A stretch of DNA of 64,000 nucleotides, taken from Candidatus Dechloromonas phosphoritropha. GTDB lineage: Bacteria; Pseudomonadota; Gammaproteobacteria; Burkholderiales; Rhodocyclaceae. The position numbers and the translations under genes were made by a program. Under the pieces are notes generated by a model. The model was not told where the DNA came from, made no database searches, and saw only the letters and a program-made list of their open reading frames with translations. Position 1 is the stretch's first letter. Each line of letters starts with the position of its first letter. Shown here one piece after another: positions 1 through 8,758 of the stretch. The stretch lies in the NCBI GenBank assembly GCA_016722705.1, contig JADKGN010000004.1, positions 1,116,001-1,180,000 on the forward strand. Direction: 5' to 3'.

Positions 1-591
1 ACCTTCCTCGCCGTCCTCGCCGCCACCACTCTTGTTGACGATGCCGACGACGAGCGCGTCGTCTTCGTAATGCTGAGTCAGCTTGACGCCCTTCGGCAGC
101 TTGAGTTCGGAAACGAGGATGTTCTCACCAACCTCAAGGGCGCCGACATCGACTTCGATGAACGCGGGCAGATCCTTGGGCAGACAGAGGATTTCCACTT
201 CGGACAGCACGCGGTTGACCAGGCCGCCTGAGAGCTTGACGCCCGGCGCTTCGTCTTCGTTGATGAAGTGCAGTGGCACCATGATGTGCACTTCCTCGGT
301 GGCGCTCACACGCTGGAAATCCACGTGCAGGATCTGCGGCTTGAAGGCATGCATCTGGATGTCACGCAGCAAAACCTGCTGCTTCTTGCCGTCGACCGCG
401 ACGACCAGGATCGAGGCGCGAAATGCCTCCTTTTTCAGGTCGAGCAGCAGGTCGTTGTGGTCGAGTTCGATTGCCTGCGAGGCAGCTTCGCCACCGTACA
501 TGATTCCCGGTACCTTGCCAGCACGACGCAGGCGGCGGCTCGCACCCGATCCCTGCAGCGTGCGCGCTTGCGCGTTGATTTCAAATTTCAT
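1..591 (-). CDS. rplY: 50S ribosomal protein L25/Ctc family, 3' end cut by window
   Basis: Binds 5S rRNA in the large ribosomal subunit. The frame opens at an ATG (589-591) with MKFEINAQARTLQGSGASRR and runs open to base 1, giving 197 codons without a stop. The N-terminal L25 beta-barrel (about residues 1-95, with a LRRAGKVPGIMYGG stretch) is followed by a long C-terminal TL5/CTC domain, so this is the long form (usually about 200-210 aa); only a few residues should be missing. It lies 55 bp downstream of prs in the same direction, the usual betaproteobacterial order prs-rplY. The family assignment is firm; only the C-terminus is unseen. Confidence 0.93.
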   Translation of the reverse strand, partial: MKFEINAQARTLQGSGASRRLRRAGKVPGIMYGGEAASQAIELDHNDLLLDLKKEAFRASILVVAVDGKKQQVLLRDIQMHAFKPQILHVDFQRVSATEEVHIMVPLHFINEDEAPGVKLSGGLVNRVLSEVEILCLPKDLPAFIEVDVGALEVGENILVSELKLPKGVKLTQHYEDDALVVGIVNKSGGGEDGEEG

Positions 592-646
592 CGTATTGCT
601 CCTGAGTATTCCCGATCCGCGACCAGAACGGGAGGGTTGAAAAAAA

Positions 647-1597
647 TTAGTCGATGAACAGCGACGAAACAGAGTCGTCGTTGCTGATGCGGCGGATGGT
701 TTCGGCCATGATTTCCGCCACGGAGAGCTGGCGGATGCGCGGCGATGCGGATGCGTCGTCGCGCAGCGGAATGGTATCGGTGACGACCAGTGCGTCGAGG
801 TCCGAGCGATTGACGCGGTCGACGGCCGAACCGGAAAGCACCGGGTGGGTGCAGTAGGCGACGACCTGCCTGGCGCCTTCGGCCTTCAGCGCGGTGGCGG
901 CCTTGCACAGTGTGCCGGCGGTGTCGACCATGTCATCCATGATGATGCAGGTGCGGCCGTCGACCTCGCCGATGATGTTCATGACTTCCGAGACATTGGC
1001 CTTCGGGCGGCGCTTGTCGATGATTGCGAGGTCGCATTCGAGCCGCTTGGCCAGCGAACGGGCGCGCACGACGCCGCCGTGGTCAGGGGAAACGACCATC
1101 GGATTCTCGTAAGTCTGCTTGTGGATGTCATCGAGCAGGATGGGCAGCGAGTAGATGTTGTCTACCGGGATGTCGAAGAATCCCTGGATCTGTTCGGCGT
1201 GGAGGTCCATGGTCAGGACGCGGTCGATGCCGGAAGCGACGAGCATGTTGGCAACCAGCTTGGCGGCGATCGGGACACGCGACGAGCGCGAGCGGCGATC
1301 CTGGCGGGCATACCCGAAATAAGGGATGGTGGCGGTGATGCGGCCGGCCGAGGCGCGCTTAAGCGCGTCGACCATGACCAGCAGTTCCATCAGGTTGTCG
1401 TTGCAGGGTGCGCAGGTTGACTGCAGGACGAAGATGTCACGGCCGCGCACATGCTCCTGCAGTTCGACGCGCAGTTCGCCATCCGAGAAGCGCCCGACTT
1501 CGGCGCGACCCAGATCGACGCTGAGTTCGCACGCCACGGCGGCCGCCAGTTTCGGATTGGCGTTGCCGGTGAAGACCATTAAGCTGTTGTAGGCCAT
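647..1597 (-). CDS. prs: ribose-phosphate pyrophosphokinase (PRPP synthetase)
   Basis: Cytoplasmic enzyme that transfers pyrophosphate from ATP to ribose 5-phosphate, supplying PRPP for purine, pyrimidine, NAD, His and Trp synthesis. I take the start at MAYNSLMVFTGNANPKL (ATG at 1595-1597), which gives 316 aa, the family length; the open frame continues 23 codons upstream but that part does not resemble the family. Visible are the early FxGNAN motif, the LDLHAEQIQGFFDIPVDN active-site stretch and the PRPP-binding loop DDMVDTAGT (about residues 219-227). A GA-rich ribosome-binding stretch precedes the ATG. It lies between tRNA-Gln and rplY and may be co-transcribed with both. Confidence 0.96.
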   Translation of the reverse strand: MAYNSLMVFTGNANPKLAAAVACELSVDLGRAEVGRFSDGELRVELQEHVRGRDIFVLQSTCAPCNDNLMELLVMVDALKRASAGRITATIPYFGYARQDRRSRSSRVPIAAKLVANMLVASGIDRVLTMDLHAEQIQGFFDIPVDNIYSLPILLDDIHKQTYENPMVVSPDHGGVVRARSLAKRLECDLAIIDKRRPKANVSEVMNIIGEVDGRTCIIMDDMVDTAGTLCKAATALKAEGARQVVAYCTHPVLSGSAVDRVNRSDLDALVVTDTIPLRDDASASPRIRQLSVAEIMAETIRRISNDDSVSSLFID

Positions 1598-1684
1598 TTG
1601 CTTCACTTCCCTTCGGGCATTTTCCGCAAGCCCCTGCCCGCCAAAATGAAATTCGGGCAGGCTCATGACCTGCCCGAAGAAAGC

Positions 1685-1761
1685 TGGCTGGGGAAGAAGG
1701 ATTCGAACCTTCGAATGCCGGAATCAAAATCCGGTGCCTTGACCAACTTGGCGACTCCCCA
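1685..1761 (-). tRNA. tRNA-Gln (anticodon TTG)
   Basis: Read on the minus strand, a complete 77-nt cloverleaf begins TGGGGAG and ends CTTCCCCAGCCA. The 7-bp acceptor stem pairs TGGGGAG with TTCCCCA (last pair G-U). The D arm is GCCAAG..GGC. The anticodon stem CCGGA/TCCGG encloses the loop TTTTGAT, so the anticodon is TTG, reading CAA glutamine codons. The T arm contains GGTTCGAATCC, and CCA is encoded. It lies between ispE and prs, a frequent arrangement in betaproteobacteria. Confidence 0.96.
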
Positions 1762-1838
1762 GCGGGTCGTCTGCACGGGTTCGCGTGCGAACGAGGCGCG
1801 GATGTTACAGCAGTCGCAGACGAAAATCCAGCGCTTTG

Positions 1839-2684
1839 TCAGAGAGAGGCCAATGGATGTTCGGTTAGACCGGCAGCCAGCCAGCCCTTCATGCCGTGCG
1901 GAATTTGGCGAAAGACCGCCGCCGCCTTCGCCGGATCGGCAAACCCGGCAAAGACGCAGGCCCCCGACCCGGTCATCATGGCCTGGGGCGCATGCCGCCT
2001 GAGCCATGCCAGATGTCCGGCAACCTCCGCGAATCTGGTGCATGCGACGGGTTCGAGATCGTTGTGGCCTGTCCCATGCCGCCAGTCCGCCGGGCGGATG
2101 GGCGGGGTGTCGCGACGCAATTCCGGTGCGCCGAAAATGACCGCGGTAGCCACGTTGACCGCGGGATGCAGCACGAGATAGGTTGCCGGCGGCAATTCGA
2201 CATCGCTGAAGGCCTCGCCGATACCCTCGGCAAACGCATTACGGCCATGAATGAAAACGGGAACGTCGGCGCCAAGTCCTAGCCCGAGCCTCTCCAGTTC
2301 AGTCCGTGCAAGCCCCGTTTGCCACAAGTGATTGAGCGCAAGCAGGACGGTCGCCGCATCGGAACTACCGCCGCCGAGACCGCCCCCCAGCGGCAGATTC
2401 TTGCCCAAGCGGATCGTCGCCCCCTGATGGCAGCCGGTCGCCTGCTGCAGCAGGCGGGCGGCACGAACGGTGAGATTGTTCGCCACCTCAACACCCGGAG
2501 TCGGCGTCGCGAGGAAGATGTCGCCATCGTCACGCGGTGCGAACTGCAGTGTGTCGGCGCGGTCGATGAAGCGAAAGACGGTTTGCAGCAAATGGTAGCC
2601 GTCGGGACGGCGGCCGACCACGTGCAGGAACAGGTTGAGTTTGGCCGGCGCTGGCCACGAACTGTCCCAGCCCCAGCGACTCAC
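1839..2684 (-). CDS. ispE: 4-diphosphocytidyl-2-C-methyl-D-erythritol kinase
   Basis: Phosphorylates CDP-methylerythritol in the MEP pathway to isoprenoids. GHMP-kinase features are present: N-terminal PAPAKLNLFLHVVGRRPDGYH, the glycine-rich ATP loop LPLGGGLGGGSSDAA and a C-terminal TGSGACVF motif. The preferred start is a GTG at 2682-2684, whose GTGA overlaps the lolB stop; this gives 281 aa, the usual size. An ATG five codons upstream (2699) is possible but would overlap lolB by 19 bp. It is translationally coupled to lolB and followed by tRNA-Gln and prs. Confidence 0.95.
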   Translation of the reverse strand: MSRWGWDSSWPAPAKLNLFLHVVGRRPDGYHLLQTVFRFIDRADTLQFAPRDDGDIFLATPTPGVEVANNLTVRAARLLQQATGCHQGATIRLGKNLPLGGGLGGGSSDAATVLLALNHLWQTGLARTELERLGLGLGADVPVFIHGRNAFAEGIGEAFSDVELPPATYLVLHPAVNVATAVIFGAPELRRDTPPIRPADWRHGTGHNDLEPVACTRFAEVAGHLAWLRRHAPQAMMTGSGACVFAGFADPAKAAAVFRQIPHGMKGWLAAGLTEHPLASL

Positions 2685-3253
2685 TGCGCCACCCTCCACT
2701 CTTCGATGCGCAGGCGGATTTCTATTTCATCGCCGCGCCTCAGGCTGACGAGCGTGGGCAGCGCACCTGGGTTGTCGTCAGGGTAGGAGAAGTCGATCTG
2801 CCAGCCAGCATCGACCAGGCGGGTCGGGCGACCCGCGCTGTCGCTGGAGACATTGGCAGTGGCGCCGCCGCGACCGAGCAGCCAGCCCGGCAACTGGCGG
2901 ACCGGCAGGCGCTGGCCGGTGACTTCTTCCATCAGCGCATCGGCGTCGGCGGATTCCCGGAGTTGACCGTCGGCGGTGCGCAGGCGCCCGCGGACCGGGC
3001 CGACGTCGATTTCGGCCACACCGACACCAAGCGGGCTGGAAATCAGGATGCGGTCGTTGCCATTTCCGTGCTCCCATTCGAGTCGACCGCCGGAACTTTC
3101 CGGCGGTTCGTCCGGCAGGCTGACGCGTAACGCGAAGCGGGCCTCGAAGGCAAAATTACTGATCTCGTCGCGCGGCGCCCGCAGCCCAGGAGGAGCGCTG
3201 GCGCAAGCGACCAGCAGGCCGCAGGCGAGCAATGCTCCAATGCGAAACATCAA
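2681..3253 (-). CDS. lolB: outer-membrane lipoprotein insertion protein LolB
   Basis: LolB receives lipoproteins from periplasmic LolA and places them in the outer membrane. The 190-aa product starts with a lipoprotein signal peptide and a LVAC lipobox (Cys17), as expected because LolB is itself a lipoprotein. The body has LolB-type strands: FEARFALRV, GRLEWEHG, DRILISSPLGVGVAEI and a central LPGWLLGR stretch typical of the family. Its ATG overlaps the stop of the upstream TPR gene by 4 bp and its stop overlaps the ispE start, making a three-gene unit. Confidence 0.9.
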   Translation of the reverse strand: MMFRIGALLACGLLVACASAPPGLRAPRDEISNFAFEARFALRVSLPDEPPESSGGRLEWEHGNGNDRILISSPLGVGVAEIDVGPVRGRLRTADGQLRESADADALMEEVTGQRLPVRQLPGWLLGRGGATANVSSDSAGRPTRLVDAGWQIDFSYPDDNPGALPTLVSLRRGDEIEIRLRIEEWRVAQ

Positions 3254-5004
3254 GGCTGGAATTTTTTCAGGGCGCCGGCCAGAATCTCGCTATCGGGAAA
3301 TTTTCTCGCCGCCTCCATCATGAAGCGCGATGCCTCATCCTTGCGTCCCAGTGTCCACAGTACCTCGCCGATATGCACGGCGATTTCGGGGTCGGCCTTG
3401 ATGCCATAGGCGGTCTCGAGGGTCTTGAGCGCCTCGGGCAACTTGCCCTGACGGAAAAGAACCCAGCCCATACTGTCCATGATGAAGGGGTCTTCGGGCG
3501 CGAGCGCGAGCGCGCGGGTAATCAGCTTCTTTGCCTCATCAAGACGCATGTTGCGCTCGGCGAACGAGTAGCCCAGCGCGTTGAGGGCATGGGCGTGCTC
3601 CGGTTTAAGCTTGAGCAGGTGGCGCAGGTGTTTTTCGAGAACCTGCGGTTTGCCCTGGCGTTCGGCGGAGAGCGCCGTTTCGTAGAGCAGCTCGGGATTT
3701 TCAGGCTGCTTTGCCAGCGCGGCTTCGAGCCAGGCGTAGCTTTCGTCACCGCGGCCCGCTTCACGCAAGAGCTGGGCTTCGGCCAGGATCAACTGGGTTT
3801 TCTCGGCCTCGGAACCGGTCTGCGTGGCCCGTAGCAGCGCGCGCGCTTCTTCCGGCTTGCCCTGCTGCAGCAATATCTGCGCGGCGCGCCCGCGGGCCGG
3901 GATGTACTGGTTGCCGGTAGTGACCTGACGGAAATGCTCGAGGGCAAGCTCGGGATTCTTCTGTTCGTCCTCGATCTGGCCGAGAAAGAAATGGACGGTG
4001 CTCACGTCGGCAAAATCGGAACTCAGGAGCCGCGTGAGCTGGGTTCGCGCGCTGTCGATGTCACCCTGCTGCAGCGCCAGCATGGCCACCGGATAAATAA
4101 CATCGGGATTATCCGGTGCACCCTTGAGCAGAATGGCGAACTGCACCCGCGCTTCGGTGTACCGCCGTTCGCTGATCAGCAGGCGGGCGAGCGCCAGGCG
4201 GACATCGCGGGCATCCGGCTTGCGCACGAGGAATTCGTCGAGACTCTCGAGCGCGCTCGCCACCGACGTCCTGGCCAGCAACTGCGCGTAGGCGAGTTCG
4301 GCGCCCTCCCAATCTGGGCGCTGCTCCAGCGCCTTCTGGAATTCCCCTTGGGCATGCATCAGGTCATCGGCATTGGCGGCGGCCAGACCCATGGCGAAGC
4401 GTGCTTCCGGGAGGTCGCCGTAGGGAGTCGCGACACGGTCTATCAGGCGTTGCACGGCCTTCTTGTCGCCATGCCGGCTCAGCATGCTGTTCAGATGCAT
4501 CAGATTGTTGGCGAGATTTTCCTGGTCCTGAGCGAGCAGGCTGGCGAGTTGCGGCCCGAGGTCGTCGATACGGTTGGCAAGGACCAGCAGCGAGGATTCG
4601 GTCTGGCGCGCCCTGATCGAGTCGGGTTCGACCTGCAACCAGAGACGGGCCAGATCGAGCGCCAGTTCGTTCTGCCTGCTCGCTGCCGTCACCTCGATTG
4701 CGCGCGCGATCACCGCCGGATCGCGGGTGCGCCGGGCGAGATCGACCCAGGCGCTGATGCCCAGTTCGGTATCCCCACGCTTGAGCGCGAGTTCGCCGAC
4801 CAAAGACTGGAAGACGGCGCGGGCGAGGACATCCTCACCCACGTACTGAGCGGTCACCCGCTTCTTGGCCGGACTTTTCGCCAGACTTTTCGCCGGAACC
4901 TTCGCGGGTTCCTTGGCCGGCCCACTGACCACTTCTTCGCCGGCGGCATGAATCGGCCCGGCGAGGGCCAGGGCAAGTACTGTGACAATCAACTTCTTGG
5001 ACAT
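3250..5004 (-). CDS. exported tetratricopeptide-repeat protein
   Basis: The 584-aa product has a clear Sec signal peptide (MSKKLIVTVLALALAGPIHAA) followed by a low-complexity Ala/Lys/Pro linker of repeated AK.PAK units (about residues 29-49). From about residue 60 it is almost entirely TPR and TPR-like helical hairpins, for example LALEHFRQVTTGNQYIPARG and LLYETALSAERQGK, with canonical TPRs near 440-560. It is probably periplasmic, perhaps membrane-associated, acting as a protein-binding scaffold. Such a gene commonly sits upstream of lolB in betaproteobacteria. No catalytic motif is visible and a specific function cannot be assigned. Confidence 0.85.
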   Translation of the reverse strand: MSKKLIVTVLALALAGPIHAAGEEVVSGPAKEPAKVPAKSLAKSPAKKRVTAQYVGEDVLARAVFQSLVGELALKRGDTELGISAWVDLARRTRDPAVIARAIEVTAASRQNELALDLARLWLQVEPDSIRARQTESSLLVLANRIDDLGPQLASLLAQDQENLANNLMHLNSMLSRHGDKKAVQRLIDRVATPYGDLPEARFAMGLAAANADDLMHAQGEFQKALEQRPDWEGAELAYAQLLARTSVASALESLDEFLVRKPDARDVRLALARLLISERRYTEARVQFAILLKGAPDNPDVIYPVAMLALQQGDIDSARTQLTRLLSSDFADVSTVHFFLGQIEDEQKNPELALEHFRQVTTGNQYIPARGRAAQILLQQGKPEEARALLRATQTGSEAEKTQLILAEAQLLREAGRGDESYAWLEAALAKQPENPELLYETALSAERQGKPQVLEKHLRHLLKLKPEHAHALNALGYSFAERNMRLDEAKKLITRALALAPEDPFIMDSMGWVLFRQGKLPEALKTLETAYGIKADPEIAVHIGEVLWTLGRKDEASRFMMEAARKFPDSEILAGALKKFQP

Positions 5005-5093
5005 GCGCTACTTTCAGTCAGGGGTCACGCTTTAGAGCGCTTACAATTCAATAAGTTTGCGATGTTATTTGGGTTTGCCCGGAGGAACAAGCC

Positions 5094-5918
5094 ATGCCGG
5101 AACTACCGGAGGTCGAGGTCTGTCGGCGCGGGCTCCAGCCCGAGCTCACCGGGGAGCGGATTCTCGGCGCCATTGCGCGCTCGCCACGCCTGCGTCTGCC
5201 GCTGCCGGCGACGCTTGGCGACACTCTCGCGGGACAACAGGTAGTCGCGGTAAGGCGGCGCGGCAAGTACCTGTTGCTCGACTGCCGCGGCGGCGTGGAG
5301 GACGGCTGCCTGATCATCCATCTCGGGATGTCGGGAAACCTGCGCTTTGTGGCGAACGACAAGACTCCGGGCAAACACGACCACGTCGACATACTCTTTG
5401 CGCGCCAGACGCTGCGCCTGGCCGACCCCAGGCGGTTCGGCGTCGTACTGTGGCAGGCCGTGGGCGAAGTGCCCCATCCGCTGCTGGCGGCGCTCGGCAT
5501 CGAGCCGCTGACCGACGAATTTACCGGCGACTGGCTGTTCGCCGCGACGCGGCGGCGCGCCGGGCCGATCAAGCCGGTGCTGATGGACAGCCATCTGGTG
5601 GTCGGCATCGGCAACATCTATGCCGCCGAGAGTCTGTTCCACGCCGGCATTTCGCCCTTGCACGCGGCCAACCGGATCAGCCGCGAACGCTATGGGCGGC
5701 TGGTAGCGGCGATCCGCCAGACGCTCACCGACGCCATCGCGGCGGGCGGCAGCAGCATTCGCGATTATGTGCACAGCGATGGTGGTGCCGGATGCTTTCA
5801 GGTCGAATGCGCGGTCTACGGCCGCGCCGGCGAGCCCTGTCGCCGCTGTGCGGGTGTCATCCACCAGGTTCGCCAGGGCGGCAGGTCGACCTTCTACTGT
5901 CCTTCCTGCCAATATTGA
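5094..5918 (+). CDS. mutM: formamidopyrimidine-DNA glycosylase (Fpg/MutM)
   Basis: Bifunctional base-excision repair enzyme removing 8-oxoguanine and formamidopyrimidines and cleaving the abasic strand. The 274-aa product begins PELPEVEVCRRGL; after Met removal Pro is the nucleophile and Glu3 the acid. The helix-two-turn-helix region reads DSHLVVGIGNIYAAE. The C-terminal zinc finger ligands are Cys249, Cys252, Cys269 and Cys272, so the enzyme looks intact. A strong GGAGGAA ribosome-binding site precedes the ATG. It is divergent from the TPR gene across an 89-bp gap that must hold both promoters. Confidence 0.97.
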   Translation: MPELPEVEVCRRGLQPELTGERILGAIARSPRLRLPLPATLGDTLAGQQVVAVRRRGKYLLLDCRGGVEDGCLIIHLGMSGNLRFVANDKTPGKHDHVDILFARQTLRLADPRRFGVVLWQAVGEVPHPLLAALGIEPLTDEFTGDWLFAATRRRAGPIKPVLMDSHLVVGIGNIYAAESLFHAGISPLHAANRISRERYGRLVAAIRQTLTDAIAAGGSSIRDYVHSDGGAGCFQVECAVYGRAGEPCRRCAGVIHQVRQGGRSTFYCPSCQY

Positions 5919-5981
5919 CAATGGCACGCAAGTCCATGTTTTCGTGATAGATTGCGGCCTATACCGCTATCGGTGACCATC

Positions 5982-7928
5982 ATGACACTTGCTCTTCAGA
6001 TTGCCGCTTATACCGAGTGGCGCTCGCGCCTGTCTGTCAACGTTCGCGAGTTCCAGGGCTGGTTGTCGGAGAATGACCTGTCGGACGCGCAGACCGATCT
6101 GCGGCTATCCCAGCTTCTCGAGCGCCTGCGCGAGGATCGCCTGAACGTGGCGTTCGTCGCCGAGTTCTCGCGCGGCAAGTCGGAACTGATCAACGCCATC
6201 TTCTTCGCCGACTTCGGCAACCGCATCCTGCCGTCGTCGGCCGGACGCACGACCATGTGCCCGACCGAACTTCTCTACGACCCCCAAAAGGCGCCGTGTA
6301 TCGAGTTGCTGCCGATCCAGACACGGGCCACCAATGCCAGCGTGGGCGAATACCGGCGTTACCCGAAGGAGTGGTTCGCGATCCCGCTCGATATCGAGTC
6401 GGCGGAAGTGATGCAGGAGGGGCTGCGTCATGTCAGCGAAACCATCAGGGTCTCACCGGAGGAAGCCGGACGCCTCGGCTTCGAGGTCGGCGACGCGGCG
6501 AGCGAACTTTACCGGATTGGCGCGGACGGCCTGGTCGAGGTGCCACGCTGGCGCCATGCGGTGATCAACTTTCCGCATCCGCTGCTCAAGCAGGGTCTGG
6601 TCATCCTCGACACGCCAGGCCTCAATGCCATCGGCGCCGAACCGGAACTGACCCTGTCGCTGCTGCCCAACGCGCACGCCGTTCTCTTCATTCTCGCCGC
6701 CGATACCGGGGTAACGCAGTCGGACCTGACCATCTGGCGGGAACACATCAATTCCGGCGGCAGCGCCAAGCGCGGCCGCGTGGTCGTGCTGAACAAGATC
6801 GACGGCCAGTGGGACGAACTGAAGACAAAAGCCGAGATCGAGGGCGAGATCGGCCGCCAGGTAGCTTCCTGCGCGGCCATTCTCGACTTGCCGGAGCGCC
6901 AGGTTTTTCCGGTGTCGGCGCAGAAGGGGCTGGTCGCCAAGATCCATGGCGACGCGGCGTTGCTTGAGCGGAGCCGCCTGCCGATCCTCGAGGCAGCGCT
7001 GTCCGGGGAGCTGATTCCCGCCAAACAAGACATTGTCCGCGACAATACCGAGAGCGAATTCGGCGAAGTCAGTCTGCGCGTACGCGGCCTGCTCGAGTCG
7101 CGACTTGCGGGGTTGCGCGAGCAACTGACTGAACTGACCGAACTGCGCGGCAAGAACAAGGGCGTTGTCGAGTACATGATGGGCAAGGTACGTGCCGAAA
7201 AGGTCGAATTCGAGTCCGGCCTGCAGCGCTACTACGCGGTTCGCAGCGTCTTTTCGTCGCTGACCAACAATCTGTTCGGCCATCTCGGCCTCGATGCGCT
7301 GCGTCATTTGACCTACGAAACCCGAACGGCCATGGTCGAGGCGAATTTTTCGCGGACACTTTCCGAGGCGATGGGCCATTTTTTCGGCCGCTCGCGTTAC
7401 GCACTGGCGCGGTCGACCGGCGAAATCGGCGAAATTCAGAACATGATGGAGGCGATATACAAGAAGTTTTTGGTCGAGCATGGCCTCAAGCTCGGCACGC
7501 TGGCATCCTTTTCGCTGCTGCACTGCGAAAAGGAACTGGATCGCCTGGAAGCCTGGTGTGACAGCCACCTCAACTCGATGCGCAGCCTGCTTACCACCGA
7601 CAAGAAACACCTCACGCAAAAATTCTTCGAAGAGGTCGCTGTGCAGGTACGGCGAGCCTTCGAGCGAGCCAACAAGGATGCCGAAACCTGGCTGCGAGCG
7701 ATCATGGCGCCGATGGAAACCCAGGTTCGCGAGCACCAGATCCAGCTCAAGCGACGCCTCGAAAGCATAAAGCGCATCCACCAGGCGACGGATACGCTGG
7801 AAGACCGCATCCGCGAGCTGGAAAGCATTGAGGAGGATCTGTTGCGGCAGATCCATGCCCTGGAAGACGTGGTCGGCCGGGTGCACGAACTGCTATTGCC
7901 GCAGGAGGCTCGGCTCAAAGCCGCCTGA
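5982..7928 (+). CDS. dynamin-like large GTPase
   Basis: The 648-aa product has a dynamin-superfamily G domain: P-loop EFSRGKSE (about residues 61-68), G3 LDTPGLN (about 209-215) and G4 NKID (about 270). About 300 C-terminal residues are predicted largely helical, ending in a coiled coil rich in LxxRIxELESIEEDL. Bacterial relatives act in membrane remodelling, cell division or phage tolerance; which applies here cannot be told. No long hydrophobic paddle is obvious. The ATG at 5982 is chosen because the ten codons upstream do not resemble a G-domain N-terminus. The gene ends at a strong hairpin shared with the convergent ferredoxin gene. Confidence 0.85.
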   Translation: MTLALQIAAYTEWRSRLSVNVREFQGWLSENDLSDAQTDLRLSQLLERLREDRLNVAFVAEFSRGKSELINAIFFADFGNRILPSSAGRTTMCPTELLYDPQKAPCIELLPIQTRATNASVGEYRRYPKEWFAIPLDIESAEVMQEGLRHVSETIRVSPEEAGRLGFEVGDAASELYRIGADGLVEVPRWRHAVINFPHPLLKQGLVILDTPGLNAIGAEPELTLSLLPNAHAVLFILAADTGVTQSDLTIWREHINSGGSAKRGRVVVLNKIDGQWDELKTKAEIEGEIGRQVASCAAILDLPERQVFPVSAQKGLVAKIHGDAALLERSRLPILEAALSGELIPAKQDIVRDNTESEFGEVSLRVRGLLESRLAGLREQLTELTELRGKNKGVVEYMMGKVRAEKVEFESGLQRYYAVRSVFSSLTNNLFGHLGLDALRHLTYETRTAMVEANFSRTLSEAMGHFFGRSRYALARSTGEIGEIQNMMEAIYKKFLVEHGLKLGTLASFSLLHCEKELDRLEAWCDSHLNSMRSLLTTDKKHLTQKFFEEVAVQVRRAFERANKDAETWLRAIMAPMETQVREHQIQLKRRLESIKRIHQATDTLEDRIRELESIEEDLLRQIHALEDVVGRVHELLLPQEARLKAA

Positions 7929-7952
7929 TTCCTGCCACCAGGGCCAATAACA

Positions 7953-7977
7953 AGGAACCCGAAAACTTCGGGTTCCT
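7953..7977. terminator. bidirectional hairpin between convergent genes
   Basis: Perfect 11-bp stem AGGAACCCGAA / TTCGGGTTCCT around a 3-nt loop, placed between the convergent GTPase and ferredoxin genes. No long T-tract follows on either strand, so termination efficiency is uncertain. Confidence 0.7.
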
Positions 7978-7988
7978 ATGAGCCAAAT

Positions 7989-8246
7989 TCAGGAGCGCTT
8001 GTTGCCGGTCAGCTTTTCGTACTTGACCCAGAGCATGTCTTCGCTTTCGACATGCGCCGGATCCTTGGGGATGCAATCGACCGGGCAGACCTGCACGCAC
8101 TGCGGCTCATCGTAGTGCCCGACGCACTCGGTGCATTTATTGGGGTCGATCTCGTAGATTTCCGAACCCTGAGAAATTGCCTCGTTCGGGCATTCGGGTT
8201 CGCAGACGTCGCAGTTGATGCATTCGTCGGTGATGAGCAAGGACAT
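7989..8246 (-). CDS. YfhL-type 2[4Fe-4S] ferredoxin
   Basis: An 85-aa electron carrier with two cluster motifs: Cys9-x2-Cys12-x2-Cys15-x3-Cys19, and Cys38-x2-Cys41-x8-Cys50-x3-Cys54-x3-Cys58. The eight-residue insertion in the second motif and the C-terminal extension are typical of the YfhL/AlvinFdx ferredoxins, which have very low and unequal cluster potentials. It lies just downstream of coaD in the same direction, a common betaproteobacterial neighbourhood. The redox partner is not evident from context. Confidence 0.92.
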   Translation of the reverse strand: MSLLITDECINCDVCEPECPNEAISQGSEIYEIDPNKCTECVGHYDEPQCVQVCPVDCIPKDPAHVESEDMLWVKYEKLTGNKRS

Positions 8247-8260
8247 TGCCGTTCTTCCTT

Positions 8261-8758
8261 TCAGTTAACTGAAGCTGTTGCCCGTAGGCGTTTATCTACA
8301 CAAGGTTGCACAAATTTGCTGACGTCGCCGCCGAGGCGCGCGATCTCACGCACCATGGATGCCGAGATGAACATGTGCTGCTCGCCCGGGGTCAGGAATA
8401 CTGTTTCGACCTCGGGATAGACGCTGCGGTTCATTCCGGCCATCTGAAATTCGTATTCGAAGTCCGAGACCGCGCGCAGGCCGCGGACGATGACCTTGGC
8501 GCCCTGTTCGTGCACAAAGTGCATGAGCAGCGTGTTGAAGCCGATGATCTCGACGTTATCCAGGTCGCCTAGGACTTCCACCGCCATTTCGACACGGTCG
8601 GCAAGCGGAAAGCGCGGTTGCTTGGACGGGCTCTCGGCGATCGCCAGGACCAGCCTGTCGAAAAGTGTGGCCGCCCGGCGGACCAGGTCTTCGTGGCCGC
8701 GGGTGATCGGGTCGAAAGTGCCCGGGTAAATCGCTACACGATGATTGAGTTTGCTCAA
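8261..8758 (-). CDS. coaD: phosphopantetheine adenylyltransferase
   Basis: Fourth step of CoA synthesis: transfers AMP from ATP to 4'-phosphopantetheine. The nucleotidyltransferase signature YPGTFDPITRGHEDL is near the N-terminus and a C-terminal ISASMVRE motif (ISSTxxR type) binds ATP. The start is taken as TTG at 8756-8758, overlapping the rsmD stop as TTGA; it gives 165 aa, close to the usual 160. The longer open frame upstream would run inside rsmD and has no family resemblance. Co-transcription with rsmD and the ferredoxin gene is likely. Confidence 0.94.
   Translation of the reverse strand: MSKLNHRVAIYPGTFDPITRGHEDLVRRAATLFDRLVLAIAESPSKQPRFPLADRVEMAVEVLGDLDNVEIIGFNTLLMHFVHEQGAKVIVRGLRAVSDFEYEFQMAGMNRSVYPEVETVFLTPGEQHMFISASMVREIARLGGDVSKFVQPCVDKRLRATASVN

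Noticed and set aside
3934..5244. Long plus-strand open frame opposite the TPR gene
   Set aside because: It is antisense to a gene with a clear signal peptide and TPR repeats, has no domain resemblance and arises from GC-rich codon bias.
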